NCBI GenBank assembly: GCA_003990705.1
Contig: AP018318.1
Span: 3,847,501-3,911,500 of the forward strand
Length of the DNA stretch: 64,000 nucleotides
Reading direction: 5' to 3'
Source: Nostoc sp. HK-01
GTDB taxonomy: Bacteria > Cyanobacteriota > Cyanobacteriia > Cyanobacteriales > Nostocaceae
Positions within the stretch are counted from its first letter, which is position 1; every line of letters starts with the position of its first letter. Under the pieces are notes generated by a model. The model was not told the origin of the DNA and ran no database searches. It saw only the letters and a program-made list of their open reading frames with translations. The translations under genes were made by a program, and so were the position numbers. This document shows positions 1 through 8,975 of this stretch, piece by piece.

Positions 1-193
1 GTCATAGTTGGTTGTATGGTTTTTTTCCCTTGAAAGTAATTTCTCATTTTATGGGTAACTCTAGGTTAAAGTTTCGTTAAACTCTAATTCTCTAGGTACA
101 ATTATTTTGGTACGAAATATGCTACACAGTACCTCGATCTAATTCCTGAAATTACTGGCTGCGGGTGACAAGTAGAAATGTGCTTGGTTTTAT
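1..193. other. Gene-free left edge
   Basis: This AT-rich stretch lies downstream of the kinase gene, which is read leftwards. I see no open frame of useful length, no clear terminator and no RNA gene in it. Confidence 0.5.
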
Positions 194-1558
194 TTAAAAC
201 ATCATAGATAAGAATTTATATATAAGCTGAAATAGTGTTGTAACGGCAATAGCTATTAAACTGCCAGCAAGTCCTAGTATGACTATTTGTTGAATATCCA
301 TTCCTGCTTGCAAGGAAGGAATGAAAAGAACGATCGCAAAGGTAATTGCTGCAACAATTAACAAATTTGTGGTTTTAATCCAGCGTCGAGTTTGAGCAAA
401 AATGATGACACCCAAAATCACCATTGTGATCATCACAACGATTATGGGTAATGGGATGAGGCTAAATAGAGCGATCGCAATTAATGCACTTTCAAAGCCG
501 CTAACAGCTGCCCCTGATAATAACTCCCTAGTAGAAAAAGCGGAATTTGACTGTATTACCTGGGGTTGAGGTGGTGTGTTTCCCAGAGTTGTTGGGGGTA
601 TGAACTGGGGAAAAAGGTCTTTTAGCACCTCCTCGGCGGATTGAAAGCGTTGACTGACCGCAGGCAAAAGCATTTTATCTAAAACATCAGCTAGGTGGGG
701 GTTAATATTCACATGCGATCGCCATGTCCACTGGTTAATCAATGGGTCGAATAACTGTGTGGCTGGTTCACCTGTGAGCAAGGTAACAGCAGTCACAGCC
801 AAAGCATATAAATCGGTGCAGGGAAATACTTGATTCCCAGTCATTTGTTCTGGGGGTGCAAATCCGGCTGAATAAATTCCTGTGGATGCGGCAACCGCAC
901 CTGTTGCGACATTTGTGACTTGCTTAACTGCACCAAAATCCAAGAGAAATAGTTTCCCATCCTGGCGGCGCATGATATTAGAAGGCTTGATATCTCGATG
1001 AATAATACTTTTATCATGGACAAACTTGAGTACTGTCAGGATTTCTTGCAACATATATAAAATTTCTGCTTCAGAAAATTTACCCTTTTGCGTTAGTTCT
1101 TCCTCAAGATTTAGCCCATCAATATATTCTTGTACTAAGTAAAAAAACTGTTCTTCGTGACTTGGCTGATTAAAGCCAGGAACAGTAATTTGAAAAAAAG
1201 CGTATAGTTCTGGTATTTGTTCGTGTTCTCTGCCAATTTCGGCTAAGACATCTGCTTCTCTTTCAAATAGTTGTTGGGCGATTCGCAGTTGATTGGCACT
1301 GATGTTTTCCGCAGGTTGGAACTGTTTGACTACACAGGCACGAATTCCTGGAATACGGCGATCGCGTGCAAGAAAGGCGGAAGCAAATCCTCCCCGACCC
1401 AGCAATTTGGTGGACATGTATCTACCATCAAGGATGAGTGGCATTCCGCAGGTAGCACAGTATTTTTGCTGGGCTGTTTTTAAGGTTGTCGCTTCATCTA
1501 GGTCGGCAAAATAGTTTTTCGGGCGGGGGCAGCGTGGACGGGTGCAGTAAGCTTCCAT
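194..1558 (-). CDS. Serine/threonine protein kinase with N-terminal Cys motif and C-terminal membrane segments
   Basis: Membrane-anchored eukaryotic-type protein kinase of 454 residues. The N-terminus carries four cysteines in two pairs (CTRPRC near residue 5 and CATCG near residue 34), a putative zinc-binding knuckle seen in many cyanobacterial kinases. The kinase core then shows the Gly-rich loop (LGRGGFASAF), the VVKQF lysine, the catalytic loop HRDIKPSN, the DFG motif in LLDFGAVKQ and an APPEQM activation-segment end. The last 110 residues hold about three or four hydrophobic helices after a Pro-rich linker. All catalytic residues are present, so it should be active. The substrate is unknown. 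It is read in the same direction as pacR, which lies 81 bp upstream, but the intervening repeats make a shared transcript uncertain. Confidence 0.9.
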   Translation of the reverse strand: MEAYCTRPRCPRPKNYFADLDEATTLKTAQQKYCATCGMPLILDGRYMSTKLLGRGGFASAFLARDRRIPGIRACVVKQFQPAENISANQLRIAQQLFEREADVLAEIGREHEQIPELYAFFQITVPGFNQPSHEEQFFYLVQEYIDGLNLEEELTQKGKFSEAEILYMLQEILTVLKFVHDKSIIHRDIKPSNIMRRQDGKLFLLDFGAVKQVTNVATGAVAASTGIYSAGFAPPEQMTGNQVFPCTDLYALAVTAVTLLTGEPATQLFDPLINQWTWRSHVNINPHLADVLDKMLLPAVSQRFQSAEEVLKDLFPQFIPPTTLGNTPPQPQVIQSNSAFSTRELLSGAAVSGFESALIAIALFSLIPLPIIVVMITMVILGVIIFAQTRRWIKTTNLLIVAAITFAIVLFIPSLQAGMDIQQIVILGLAGSLIAIAVTTLFQLIYKFLSMMF

Positions 1559-1639
1559 GTTAGTTTTGAGTCAATAGTCCACAGTTAGTAGTCAATAGCC
1601 TGTAGCCCTTAACTAGTGACTATTGACTATTGACAAGTA
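1559..1639. repeat. AGTCAATAG-type short repeats
   Basis: Several direct and inverted copies of AGTCAATAG/CTATTGACT fill the gap between the kinase gene and pacR. The same unit recurs near 4382-4398 and, degenerate, near 47511-47530. The opposed copies could form a hairpin. Short repeats of this type are common in Nostoc-like genomes. Confidence 0.55.
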
Positions 1640-2653
1640 TCAGCCCTCGTCAGAGGAACTGGGTGTTGCTACATCTAATGTATTAACTACTAGCTTTTTT
1701 TCTGATAATTTTATCAGGTCTTGGTTCCATCCTGGAGTAGCAAACTGCGGCAAAATTTCTTGACTAAATGCCTCCGCTGCTTTAGATCTATACCGATTGG
1801 GATTAAAAATCAGCCACAGTGTGCGTTTAACGATCACTCCTTCAATGGGGGAGCAGTGTAGCACACCCATTTGTAATTCTTTAGCGATCGCTGATGTCGA
1901 AACGAAGGCAGCCCCTAAGCCTGATTGCACAGCATTTTTGATGGCTTCTATGGAGTTGAGTTCCATTTCTATCTTAAAACGTCTGGTATCAATCTCGCAG
2001 CGTGCTAGTACTTGATCGATGACCTTGCGAATAGTTGATTGTGAATCTAAAGCGATGAATTGTAATTTATATAGGTCGTCTTTTTGAATTGTTTCAAGTT
2101 TGGCAAAGGGATGAAAGACTGGCAAAATCAGTGCCAGTTCATCTTCTGCATAAGGAATAATTTCCAAAGATTCTGCTAATTCACCTGGAATTTCACCACC
2201 GATAATTGCTAAATCAACTTGTCCATTGGCTACACTCCAAGCCGTCCGCCGAGTCGAGTGAACGTGCAATTGCACTGCCACATCGGGATATTTTTGGCGA
2301 AACATCCCAATCATTCTGGGCAATAAATAAGTCCCAGTGGTTTGAGAAGCGCCAACAATTAATGTACCGCCTTGGAGATTTTGCAAATCTTCAATAGCGC
2401 GACAGGTTTCTTGACACAAACTGAGGATTTTTTCGCCGTAACTTAAAAGTAGATGCCCTGCTTCGGTTAATTGTGCGCGACGGCCACCACGGTCAAATAA
2501 GGGAACATCTAGTTGCCGTTCCAGGTTCTGCACTTGCAGACTAACGGCAGGTTGGGAGACATACAGGCTATCAGCAGCACGCTTGAAGCTCCCTTCTACA
2601 GCGATCGCTTTTAGGATACGTAACTGATCTAAAGTGAAAGGAAGGTCAGACAT
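1640..2653 (-). CDS. pacR: LysR-type transcriptional regulator, PacR/RbcR family
   Basis: DNA-binding activator of 337 residues. The winged helix-turn-helix is at the N-terminus ([31 protein letters not shown]), followed by a LysR effector-binding domain ending near residue 310. The sequence and the neighbourhood (NnrU-family gene, thioredoxin-like gene, ndhF, ndhD) match the locus of Anabaena PacR (All3953), the cyanobacterial RbcR-type regulator of CO2 assimilation and photosynthesis genes. The ATG at 2653 (MSDLPF) is preferred to a TTG three codons upstream. A nested inverted repeat at 2691-2737 lies 38-84 bp upstream of the start and could be an autoregulatory operator. The name rests on recognised similarity and gene order; no search was run. 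Confidence 0.85.
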   Translation of the reverse strand: MSDLPFTLDQLRILKAIAVEGSFKRAADSLYVSQPAVSLQVQNLERQLDVPLFDRGGRRAQLTEAGHLLLSYGEKILSLCQETCRAIEDLQNLQGGTLIVGASQTTGTYLLPRMIGMFRQKYPDVAVQLHVHSTRRTAWSVANGQVDLAIIGGEIPGELAESLEIIPYAEDELALILPVFHPFAKLETIQKDDLYKLQFIALDSQSTIRKVIDQVLARCEIDTRRFKIEMELNSIEAIKNAVQSGLGAAFVSTSAIAKELQMGVLHCSPIEGVIVKRTLWLIFNPNRYRSKAAEAFSQEILPQFATPGWNQDLIKLSEKKLVVNTLDVATPSSSDEG

Positions 2654-2690
2654 AAGGCTCAACCCACAAACTTTGAAAGGAGCAACTTTG

Positions 2691-2737
2691 GCAATAAATC
2701 CGATTTCATCACTAAAAAGTGAGAGATGATTTATTGC
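2691..2737. promoter_or_regulatory. Nested inverted repeat upstream of pacR
   Basis: A perfect 10-bp inverted repeat, GCAATAAATC at 2691-2700 and GATTTATTGC at 2728-2737, surrounds a second nearly co-centred dyad, TCACT at 2709-2713 and AGTGA at 2718-2722. LysR regulators usually bind interrupted dyads upstream of their own gene, so an operator is plausible. This is an inference; a folded RNA is the alternative. Confidence 0.45.
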
Positions 2738-2860
2738 ATCTTAAAACTTGAAGACTTGACTAGAAAAAGACAGTAATATTGCATCTTTGCTCAAGTCCCC
2801 TGTTGAATACTTTGTGTTATTGGTTGTACTGTATTAACTTTTGTTTAAATAACTTCACCC

Positions 2861-3583
2861 ATGTCTACGATGCCCGATCCTTGGTTTACTCCCAGTCATT
2901 TTGTCATGTTGGGGTTACAATTTGCTTTTGCGATCGCCCACAGCGGCGGGGCTGCTCTACGTCCATTGGCTGAGAAGCACATAGGAGCAAGGCTTTATCG
3001 CATTTTATTTGCATTAGTTAGTTTACCGTTGGCTGTCATCTTAATTATTTACTTTTTTAACCACCGCTATGATGGCTGGCAAATTTGGCAGGTACAGGGA
3101 TTACCAGGGGTAAAGGCTGTCGTTTGGGTGTTGTCAGCAATTTCGTTTTTGTTTTTGTATCCTGCCACCTTCAATCTACTAGAAATTGCGGCTATTCAAA
3201 AGCCCCAAGTCCATCTGTACGAAACGGGGATTATCCGAATTACCCGTCATCCCCAAATGGTAGGACAAGTTATTTGGTGTATTGCCCATAGTCTGTGGTT
3301 AGGAACTAGCTTTACCCTCGTAACATCTCTGGGATTGGTATTACATCACTTATTTGGAGTTTGGCATGGCGATCGCCGTTTATCTCAACGTTACGGCGAA
3401 GCTTTTGAACTTGTGAAACAAAGAACTTCCATCATTCCCTTTAAAGCAATTATTGATGGTCGTCAATCTATCTTATGGCAGGAATTTATCCGTCCGGCTT
3501 ATTTAGGAGTAGTAATTTTTGTAGCTCTGCTGTGGTGGTCACATCCACTGTTGATAATAGGAACTAGTAAGATAGGATGGTGA
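2861..3583 (+). CDS. NnrU family integral membrane protein
   Basis: Integral membrane protein of 240 residues with about six hydrophobic helices. The fold family (NnrU) includes the plant heme-dependent zeta-carotene isomerase Z-ISO. Histidines typical of the family are visible in AHSGG near residue 28, in TRHPQM near 127 and in IAHSLW and LHHLFGVWHGDRR between residues 140 and 173. The ATG at 2861 opens directly on the hydrophobic start (MSTMPDPWFTPSHFVMLGL). It is divergent from pacR and shares the intergenic region with the proposed operator. A carotenoid-isomerase role is possible but not shown by the sequence, and the NnrU assignment alone is secure. Confidence 0.8.
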   Translation: MSTMPDPWFTPSHFVMLGLQFAFAIAHSGGAALRPLAEKHIGARLYRILFALVSLPLAVILIIYFFNHRYDGWQIWQVQGLPGVKAVVWVLSAISFLFLYPATFNLLEIAAIQKPQVHLYETGIIRITRHPQMVGQVIWCIAHSLWLGTSFTLVTSLGLVLHHLFGVWHGDRRLSQRYGEAFELVKQRTSIIPFKAIIDGRQSILWQEFIRPAYLGVVIFVALLWWSHPLLIIGTSKIGW

Positions 3584-3758
3584 TTTTTGCTGATCCCCAC
3601 TATCAACAAAAAATCTGAGTCAATAGAAACTTCCACTTATCAATTGCTCCCAAATCAATGTAGGATCAAATCAACTAGTAGTCAGTGGGGGTAAACTTAG
3701 CCAGTTTGATCTTCATATAGTGGTAAGTCGCTGATCAAATACTTTGGTTGAGAATTTA

Positions 3759-3893
3759 ATGGCACAGTATTTTCAACGCCCTCTATCACAGAGGAAATCA
3801 GGAGTTAAAAAATCAAAATGCCACTGTGACAATCGCGCTGGCTTTTTTATCAGAGTTAAAATCAAAGCAGAAGAAATTTTTGAATCATCTTAA
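3759..3893 (+). CDS. Possible small basic protein
   Basis: A 44-codon frame opens with ATG (MAQYFQRPLSQRKSG) and contains a CHC motif and many Lys and Arg residues. It lies in the 407-bp gap between the NnrU-family gene and the thioredoxin-like gene. I see no strong ribosome binding site and do not recognise the product. The rest of the gap (3584-3758 and 3894-3990) shows nothing else. It could be chance. Confidence 0.25.
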   Translation: MAQYFQRPLSQRKSGVKKSKCHCDNRAGFFIRVKIKAEEIFESS

Positions 3894-3990
3894 TCCTGAA
3901 TGCTTATTCATAGGTAGGTGCTGACTAGGTTGCCAATTCTCCCTGCTGATAGCTAGTTTGATATTAAAACCTTATAATTTTCGAGGCGTC

Positions 3991-4377
3991 ATGGTGTTGT
4001 CGGTTAGTGAGCGGACATTTACTCAAGAAGTTTTAGAATCTCCAGTACCTGTTTTAGTAAATTTTGAAGCACCCTGGTGCGGCTTATGCCGCATTATCCA
4101 CCCTTTATTGTTGCAATTTAAATCTCAATGTGGGGAGCAAATTAAATTGGTGGGAGTTAATGCTGATGAAAACTTCAAACTATCCAACACTTATCGTCTC
4201 AAGTCACTACCCACTTTACTTTTAGTAGAAAACGGAATTATCCGACATCGCCTAGAAGGTTTTCGTGGCAGAGACGATTTACGTCTGGCGTTAGAAGAAA
4301 TCAAACTCACCTATACCAACCGTTCTAAAACATACAACCATCCCCAAACGGCAGATTTAGAATGTCGTACAGCATAA
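3991..4377 (+). CDS. Thioredoxin-like protein
   Basis: Cytoplasmic thioredoxin-fold protein of 128 residues. The redox centre is WCGLC, a variant of the usual WCGPC, inside FEAPWCGLCRIIHP. The rest of the fold is standard: an Asp-rich VNADEN turn and the cis-Pro loop SLPTLLLVENG. Family length (about 105-110) is exceeded by a short polar C-terminal extension. The ATG at 3991 is preferred over a TTG 33 nt upstream because the thioredoxin fold begins at VLSVSERTF. Leu in place of Pro in the active site should alter the redox potential. A strong hairpin follows at 4457-4482. Its position next to ndhF repeats the arrangement known in Anabaena; its target is unknown. Confidence 0.85.
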   Translation: MVLSVSERTFTQEVLESPVPVLVNFEAPWCGLCRIIHPLLLQFKSQCGEQIKLVGVNADENFKLSNTYRLKSLPTLLLVENGIIRHRLEGFRGRDDLRLALEEIKLTYTNRSKTYNHPQTADLECRTA

Positions 4378-4456
4378 TATAAGTCAATAGTCAATAGATA
4401 ATAATTTTGATTGTTAACTATGGACTTTTGGCTAAATCTAAAACCATGCTTAATTA

Positions 4457-4490
4457 CCCCACCCAATCACCCTTGGGTGGGGTATTTTAT
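4457..4490 (+). terminator. Rho-independent-type terminator
   Basis: CCCCACCC at 4457-4464 pairs perfectly with GGGTGGGG at 4475-4482 across a 10-nt loop and is followed by a T-rich TATTTTAT. It should end the thioredoxin-like transcript and separate it from ndhF. Confidence 0.7.
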
Positions 4491-4530
4491 CATCAGGGGT
4501 GTGTGTCACAATTATTAACAGTTCCGACCT

Positions 4531-4570
4531 GGACAGATGCTTGCGGAGGACAGCCGCCGCAAAACTGTCC
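4531..4570 (+). promoter_or_regulatory. Structured leader of ndhF
   Basis: GGACAG at 4531-4536 pairs with CTGTCC at 4565-4570, and TTGCGG at 4541-4546 pairs with CCGCAA at 4557-4562. This gives a GC-rich two-part stem 37 nt upstream of the ndhF start. There is no T-run, so a role as an mRNA leader element is more likely than termination. No known riboswitch consensus was recognised. Confidence 0.4.
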
Positions 4571-4606
4571 TAAGCTAGTCAAGAATTCTAAAATTACGCG
4601 TCAGTG

Positions 4607-6697
4607 ATGGAAGCAATCTATGAATATGCCTGGCTGATTCCGGTGTTCCCTTTATTAGGGGCAATGCTGGTCGGTTTGGGATTAATTTCGATAAATCAGG
4701 TGACTAACCGCCTGCGGCAACTCAACGCTGTGTTGATTATCTCCTTGATGGGAGCAGCGATGGGTTTGTCCTTTGCCTTGCTATGGAGTCAAATTCAAGG
4801 ACACCCGACTTATCTCCGTACCTTGGAATGGGCAGCAGCGGGAAATTTCCACCTGAGCATGGGCTACACTATTGACCATCTAACCGCCCTCATGCTGGTA
4901 ATTGTGACAACCGTAGCCTTTCTAGTCATGGTTTACACCGATGGCTACATGGCACATGATCCAGGATATGTAAGGTTTTACGCTTATCTAAGCTTATTCG
5001 GTTCCTCAATGTTGGGTCTGGTGGTCAGCCCCAACCTAGTGCAAATTTATATCTTCTGGGAACTGGTGGGGATGTGTTCCTACTTGCTGGTCGGCTTCTG
5101 GTACGATCGCAAGTCAGCGGCAGATGCCTGTCAAAAAGCATTTGTGACCAACCGCGTCGGTGACTTTGGTTTATTACTCGGTATTTTGGGACTGTTTTGG
5201 GCAACTGGCAGCTTTGATTTTCATATCATGGGCGATCGCCTCGCCCAACTAGTGCAATCAGGGACAATCAGCAATTTCCTTGCCGTTCTGTTTGCGATTT
5301 TAGTCTTCCTCGGCCCAGTGGCGAAATCGGCGCAATTCCCTCTCCATGTCTGGCTACCAGACGCGATGGAAGGCCCGACACCCATTTCTGCCTTAATCCA
5401 CGCTGCCACAATGGTGGCTGCGGGTGTGTTCCTGGTTGCTCGGATGTACCCTGTTTTTGAACACGTTCCCGCCGCAATGAACGTCATTGCCTTTACTGGG
5501 GCATTTACGGCATTTTTAGGGGCAACCATTGCGATTACGCAAAACGACATCAAAAAAGGCTTGGCATACTCCACCATCTCCCAATTAGGTTACATGGTGA
5601 TGGCGATGGGAGTAGGCGCTTACAGTGCTGGTTTATTCCACCTGATGACTCACGCTTACTTCAAGGCGATGCTGTTCTTGGGTTCCGGTTCTGTAATTCA
5701 CGGTATGGAGGGAGTTGTCGGTCATGACCCCGCTTTAGCCCAGGATATGCGGCTGATGGGCAAACTGCGGAAATATATGCCCGTCACAGCTACAACCTTC
5801 TTGATTGGTTGCTTGGCAATCTCCGGGATGCCTCCTTTTGCCGGCTTTTGGTCAAAAGATGAAATTCTCGGCAAGGCATTTGAGGCCAATCCATTTCTGT
5901 GGATCATTGGTTGGCTAACTGCTGGGATTACAGCTTTCTACATGTTCAGAATGTATTTCATGACATTTGAAGGCAAATTCCGGGGCAATGACGAGAAAAT
6001 TAAAGACAAGCTCAAAAAAGCATCGACAATCATTCTCGAACTACAAGCCGCAGAACCAGCTCCGAATTTTGGACCTGGGGCAATGAAACACGGTGAACTA
6101 GCTGCCACAGGAGACCATCATGGTTCTCATGGTCATCACAGCGATTCTCCCCATGAATCACCGTGGACAATGACCTTGCCATTAGTAGTGTTGGCTGTGC
6201 CTTCGATTTTGATTGGTTTGGTGGGAACTCCCTTTGCCAATTACTTTGAGGAATTTATTTACTCACCCAACGAAACTCTCAGCGAAGTTCTCGAAAAAGC
6301 CGCCGAGTTTGACCCGACCGAATTTTATATTATGGCGGGGGCTTCAGTGGGGATTTCCTTGATTGGGATTACCTTAGCTTCCTTAATGTACTTGCGCGGG
6401 AAAATCGACCCAGCTGCGATCGCAGCTAAAATCAAACCACTGTACGAGCTATCCCTCAACAAGTGGTACTTTGATGACATTTACCATCGCGTCTTCGTCC
6501 TTGGCTTGCGTCGCCTAGCTAGACAAGTGATGGAAGTTGACTTCCGCGTCGTTGATGGTGCTGTCAACTTGACAGGCTTTTTCACCCTGGTTAGCGGCGA
6601 AGGTCTGAAATATTTAGAAAACGGTCGCGTTCAATTCTATGCCTTAATTGTGTTTGGTGCAGTTTTAGGCTTAGTGATCGTTTTTGGTATCACCTAA
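4607..6697 (+). CDS. ndhF: NAD(P)H-quinone oxidoreductase subunit 5 (NdhF1)
   Basis: Large proton-pumping subunit of the thylakoid NDH-1 complex, 696 residues, with about 16 membrane helices. It belongs to the MrpA/NuoL antiporter-like family. Recognisable stretches are the N-terminal Proton_antipo_N segment (LEWAAAGNFHLSMGY), the core with IYIFWELVGMCSYLLVGFW, HVWLPDAMEGPTPISALIHAATMVAAGVFL and KKGLAYSTISQLGYM, and the lateral helix and C-terminal NdhF extension from about residue 480. A His-rich loop (DHHGSHGHHSDSPHE) lies near residue 503-517. GTG at 4604 and ATG at 4607 are adjacent; ATG is taken. ndhD follows 250 bp downstream, giving the respiratory ndhF1-ndhD1 pair. Confidence 0.96.
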   Translation: MEAIYEYAWLIPVFPLLGAMLVGLGLISINQVTNRLRQLNAVLIISLMGAAMGLSFALLWSQIQGHPTYLRTLEWAAAGNFHLSMGYTIDHLTALMLVIVTTVAFLVMVYTDGYMAHDPGYVRFYAYLSLFGSSMLGLVVSPNLVQIYIFWELVGMCSYLLVGFWYDRKSAADACQKAFVTNRVGDFGLLLGILGLFWATGSFDFHIMGDRLAQLVQSGTISNFLAVLFAILVFLGPVAKSAQFPLHVWLPDAMEGPTPISALIHAATMVAAGVFLVARMYPVFEHVPAAMNVIAFTGAFTAFLGATIAITQNDIKKGLAYSTISQLGYMVMAMGVGAYSAGLFHLMTHAYFKAMLFLGSGSVIHGMEGVVGHDPALAQDMRLMGKLRKYMPVTATTFLIGCLAISGMPPFAGFWSKDEILGKAFEANPFLWIIGWLTAGITAFYMFRMYFMTFEGKFRGNDEKIKDKLKKASTIILELQAAEPAPNFGPGAMKHGELAATGDHHGSHGHHSDSPHESPWTMTLPLVVLAVPSILIGLVGTPFANYFEEFIYSPNETLSEVLEKAAEFDPTEFYIMAGASVGISLIGITLASLMYLRGKIDPAAIAAKIKPLYELSLNKWYFDDIYHRVFVLGLRRLARQVMEVDFRVVDGAVNLTGFFTLVSGEGLKYLENGRVQFYALIVFGAVLGLVIVFGIT

Positions 6698-6698
6698 C

Positions 6699-6796
6699 CG
6701 AGTGCTGAGTATTGAGTAGAAAGAGAATTCGCAATTAGCAAGCAGTACCGCAGACACTATCTTGACTCAGCACTTTTAACTCAGAACTCAGCACTT
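6699..6796. repeat. ACTCAGCAC dispersed repeats
   Basis: Two direct copies of ACTCAGCAC, at 6765-6773 and 6786-6794, and one inverted copy, GTGCTGAGT near 6702, lie between ndhF and the following hairpin. This is the 'CAGCACTCAG' type of low-complexity repeat common in Nostocales intergenic DNA. Confidence 0.5.
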
Positions 6797-6798
6797 TC

Positions 6799-6848
6799 AA
6801 AGATGAAGGCTAGGGTATAGGTTGACCCACCTTCATCTTTCTTTATAT
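6799..6848 (+). terminator. Terminator after ndhF
   Basis: AAAGATGAAGG at 6799-6809 pairs perfectly with CCTTCATCTTT at 6830-6840, with a further GGGT/ACCC pairing in the loop. A T-rich tail (TTTCTTTATATT) follows. It suggests that ndhF and ndhD are not simply one transcript, or that read-through is partial. Confidence 0.65.
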
Positions 6849-6950
6849 TCATTAAATCAACCTAACAAGGAATGCCAAATCTTCAAAAAGCTGCTAGTTA
6901 ATAGCTAGGGCTTCCTTGAAAAACATGATTTTGATTGCAGATAAATTGTG

Positions 6951-8528
6951 ATGAATACAGCTAATTTCCCGTGGCTGACGACGATTATCCTATTTCCGAT
7001 TGCGGCATCACTCCTGATTCCGATCATCCCTGATAAAGATGGTAAAACCGTGCGCTGGTATTCCCTGATTATTGGGCTACTAGACTTCGCACTGATTGTC
7101 TACGCCTTTTATACCGGGTATGACTTCTCCAATCCAGATTTGCAGCTGTTTGAAAGTTATGCCTGGGTACCACAACTAGATTTGAAGTGGTCAGTAGGGG
7201 CAGATGGCTTATCCATGCCCCTAATTCTTTTGACTGGATTCATTACTACCCTGGCAATTTTGGCAGCATGGCCTGTAACCCTCAAGCCCAGGCTATTTTA
7301 CTTTTTGATTTTGGCGATGTATGGCGGACAGATTGCTGTCTTCGCCGTGCAGGATATGCTGCTGTTTTTCTTGGTGTGGGAACTGGAATTGATTCCGGTT
7401 TACCTGCTACTGGCAATTTGGGGTGGTAAAAAGCGCCAATACGCAGCGACAAAGTTTATTTTGTACACTGCTGGTGGTTCGCTGTTTATTTTAGTCGGCG
7501 CGTTGACGATGGCCTTTTATGGCGATACAGTCACCTTTGATATGCGATCGCTCGCTCTCAAAGATTACGCCCTCAATTTCGAGTTGTTATTGTATGCTGG
7601 CTTTTTGATTGCCTATGCCGTCAAATTGCCAATTATTCCCCTGCATACCTGGCTACCCGATGCCCACGGTGAAGCAACAGCACCTGTACACATGTTACTG
7701 GCAGGTATTCTTCTAAAAATGGGCGGTTATGCCTTGGTACGGATGAATGCCCAAATGCTGCCTGATGCCCATGCTTATTTTGCCCCAGTGCTGGTAATTT
7801 TAGGGGTGGTGAATATTATCTACGCTGCTCTGACATCCTTTGCCCAGCGCAACCTCAAGCGAAAAATTGCTTACTCCTCAATATCGCACATGGGCTTTGT
7901 CCTCATCGGTCTCGCCTCCTTTACCGATTTGGGATTGAGTGGAGCAGTTTTACAAATGGTGTCTCACGGCTTAATTGGGGCAAGTTTATTCTTCCTGGTC
8001 GGTGCAACTTACGATCGCACACACACCCTGATGTTAGATGAAATGGGTGGTGTTGGTAAGCGAATGCAGAAAATTTTCGCTATGTTTACTACCTGTTCAA
8101 TGGCTTCTTTAGCATTGCCAGGCATGAGTGGTTTCGTAGCAGAATTGATGATATTTGTGGGTTTTGCCACTAGCGATGCTTATAGCTCTACCTTCAAGGT
8201 TATCGTGGTGTTTTTGATGGCAGTTGGTGTAATTTTAACGCCAATTTATTTGCTATCAATGTTGCGGGAAATTTTCTACGGTAAAGAAAACGAAGAATTA
8301 GTTTCTCACCAGAAACTTATCGATGCCGAACCCCGTGAAGTCTTTATCATTGCTTGTTTGTTAGTACCAATTATTGGTATTGGTTTCTATCCCAAATTGC
8401 TCACTCAAATTTACGACGCTACAACCGTACAATTGACAGCAAGATTGCGTGATTCTGTACCAACGTTGGCACAGGAAAAAGAAGCAGCACCAAAGCTTTC
8501 ATTGAATGCGCCAACAATTGGGAATTAG
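6951..8528 (+). CDS. ndhD: NAD(P)H-quinone oxidoreductase subunit 4 (NdhD1)
   Basis: Second antiporter-like membrane subunit of NDH-1, 525 residues and about 14 helices. Diagnostic segments are [31 protein letters not shown], the lysine-containing [38 protein letters not shown], and [15 protein letters not shown]. The sequence is the respiratory NdhD1 type, paired with NdhF1 just upstream, rather than the CO2-uptake NdhD3/D4 type. This distinction is inferred from context. GTG at 6948 and ATG at 6951 are adjacent; ATG is taken. A terminator follows at 8563-8587. Confidence 0.95.
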   Translation: MNTANFPWLTTIILFPIAASLLIPIIPDKDGKTVRWYSLIIGLLDFALIVYAFYTGYDFSNPDLQLFESYAWVPQLDLKWSVGADGLSMPLILLTGFITTLAILAAWPVTLKPRLFYFLILAMYGGQIAVFAVQDMLLFFLVWELELIPVYLLLAIWGGKKRQYAATKFILYTAGGSLFILVGALTMAFYGDTVTFDMRSLALKDYALNFELLLYAGFLIAYAVKLPIIPLHTWLPDAHGEATAPVHMLLAGILLKMGGYALVRMNAQMLPDAHAYFAPVLVILGVVNIIYAALTSFAQRNLKRKIAYSSISHMGFVLIGLASFTDLGLSGAVLQMVSHGLIGASLFFLVGATYDRTHTLMLDEMGGVGKRMQKIFAMFTTCSMASLALPGMSGFVAELMIFVGFATSDAYSSTFKVIVVFLMAVGVILTPIYLLSMLREIFYGKENEELVSHQKLIDAEPREVFIIACLLVPIIGIGFYPKLLTQIYDATTVQLTARLRDSVPTLAQEKEAAPKLSLNAPTIGN

Positions 8529-8562
8529 ACAAGTATTGTTAAGTTCGATTTATGTTTTTGAG

Positions 8563-8588
8563 GGCGGGTTTTATACTCGCCTTTTTTA
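8563..8588 (+). terminator. Terminator after ndhD
   Basis: GGCGGG at 8563-8568 pairs with CTCGCC at 8576-8581 (one G-T pair) over a 7-nt loop and is followed by TTTTTTATT. It has the classical intrinsic terminator form and lies 35 bp past the ndhD stop. Confidence 0.75.
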
Positions 8589-8975
8589 TTCAAGCTAAGA
8601 TATTAACTATTGAGAATTATTATATGGGAATCCGCTTTGATTACTAAAATGATTTGCGTAGGAAGGGAATAGGGAACAGATAAGAAGGGATAAAAGTGTA
8701 CTGAGTTTTTTCTTCAAATCAAATATGAGTCATATATAATCTGATTCATCCAAGAGATATTTTGTTATAAAGTTACTTATTATCTAACCTGTGGGAAGTA
8801 GCTGACGTGTCTATGCGTCATTTGCTATTCGTTGATTATTTTTGGCACTTCATGTCATATTCTCCATAAAAACGCAGTATTAATTTACATTATTAAAACT
8901 TTGCGATATCTACACATATCAAAATTACATTATTTTCTAAAATCTTTCTAGAAATAGCATCTACTAAGACCAGTC
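8589..8975. other. AT-rich intergenic region
   Basis: About 390 bp without a plausible gene between the ndhD terminator and the Uma2 gene. It is AT-rich throughout and should hold the Uma2 promoter, but I cannot pick out convincing -35 and -10 boxes. Confidence 0.4.

Noticed and set aside
4407-4607. 66-codon plus-strand frame upstream of ndhF
   Set aside because: It spans a terminator and a structured leader, has no ribosome binding site and no protein-like composition.
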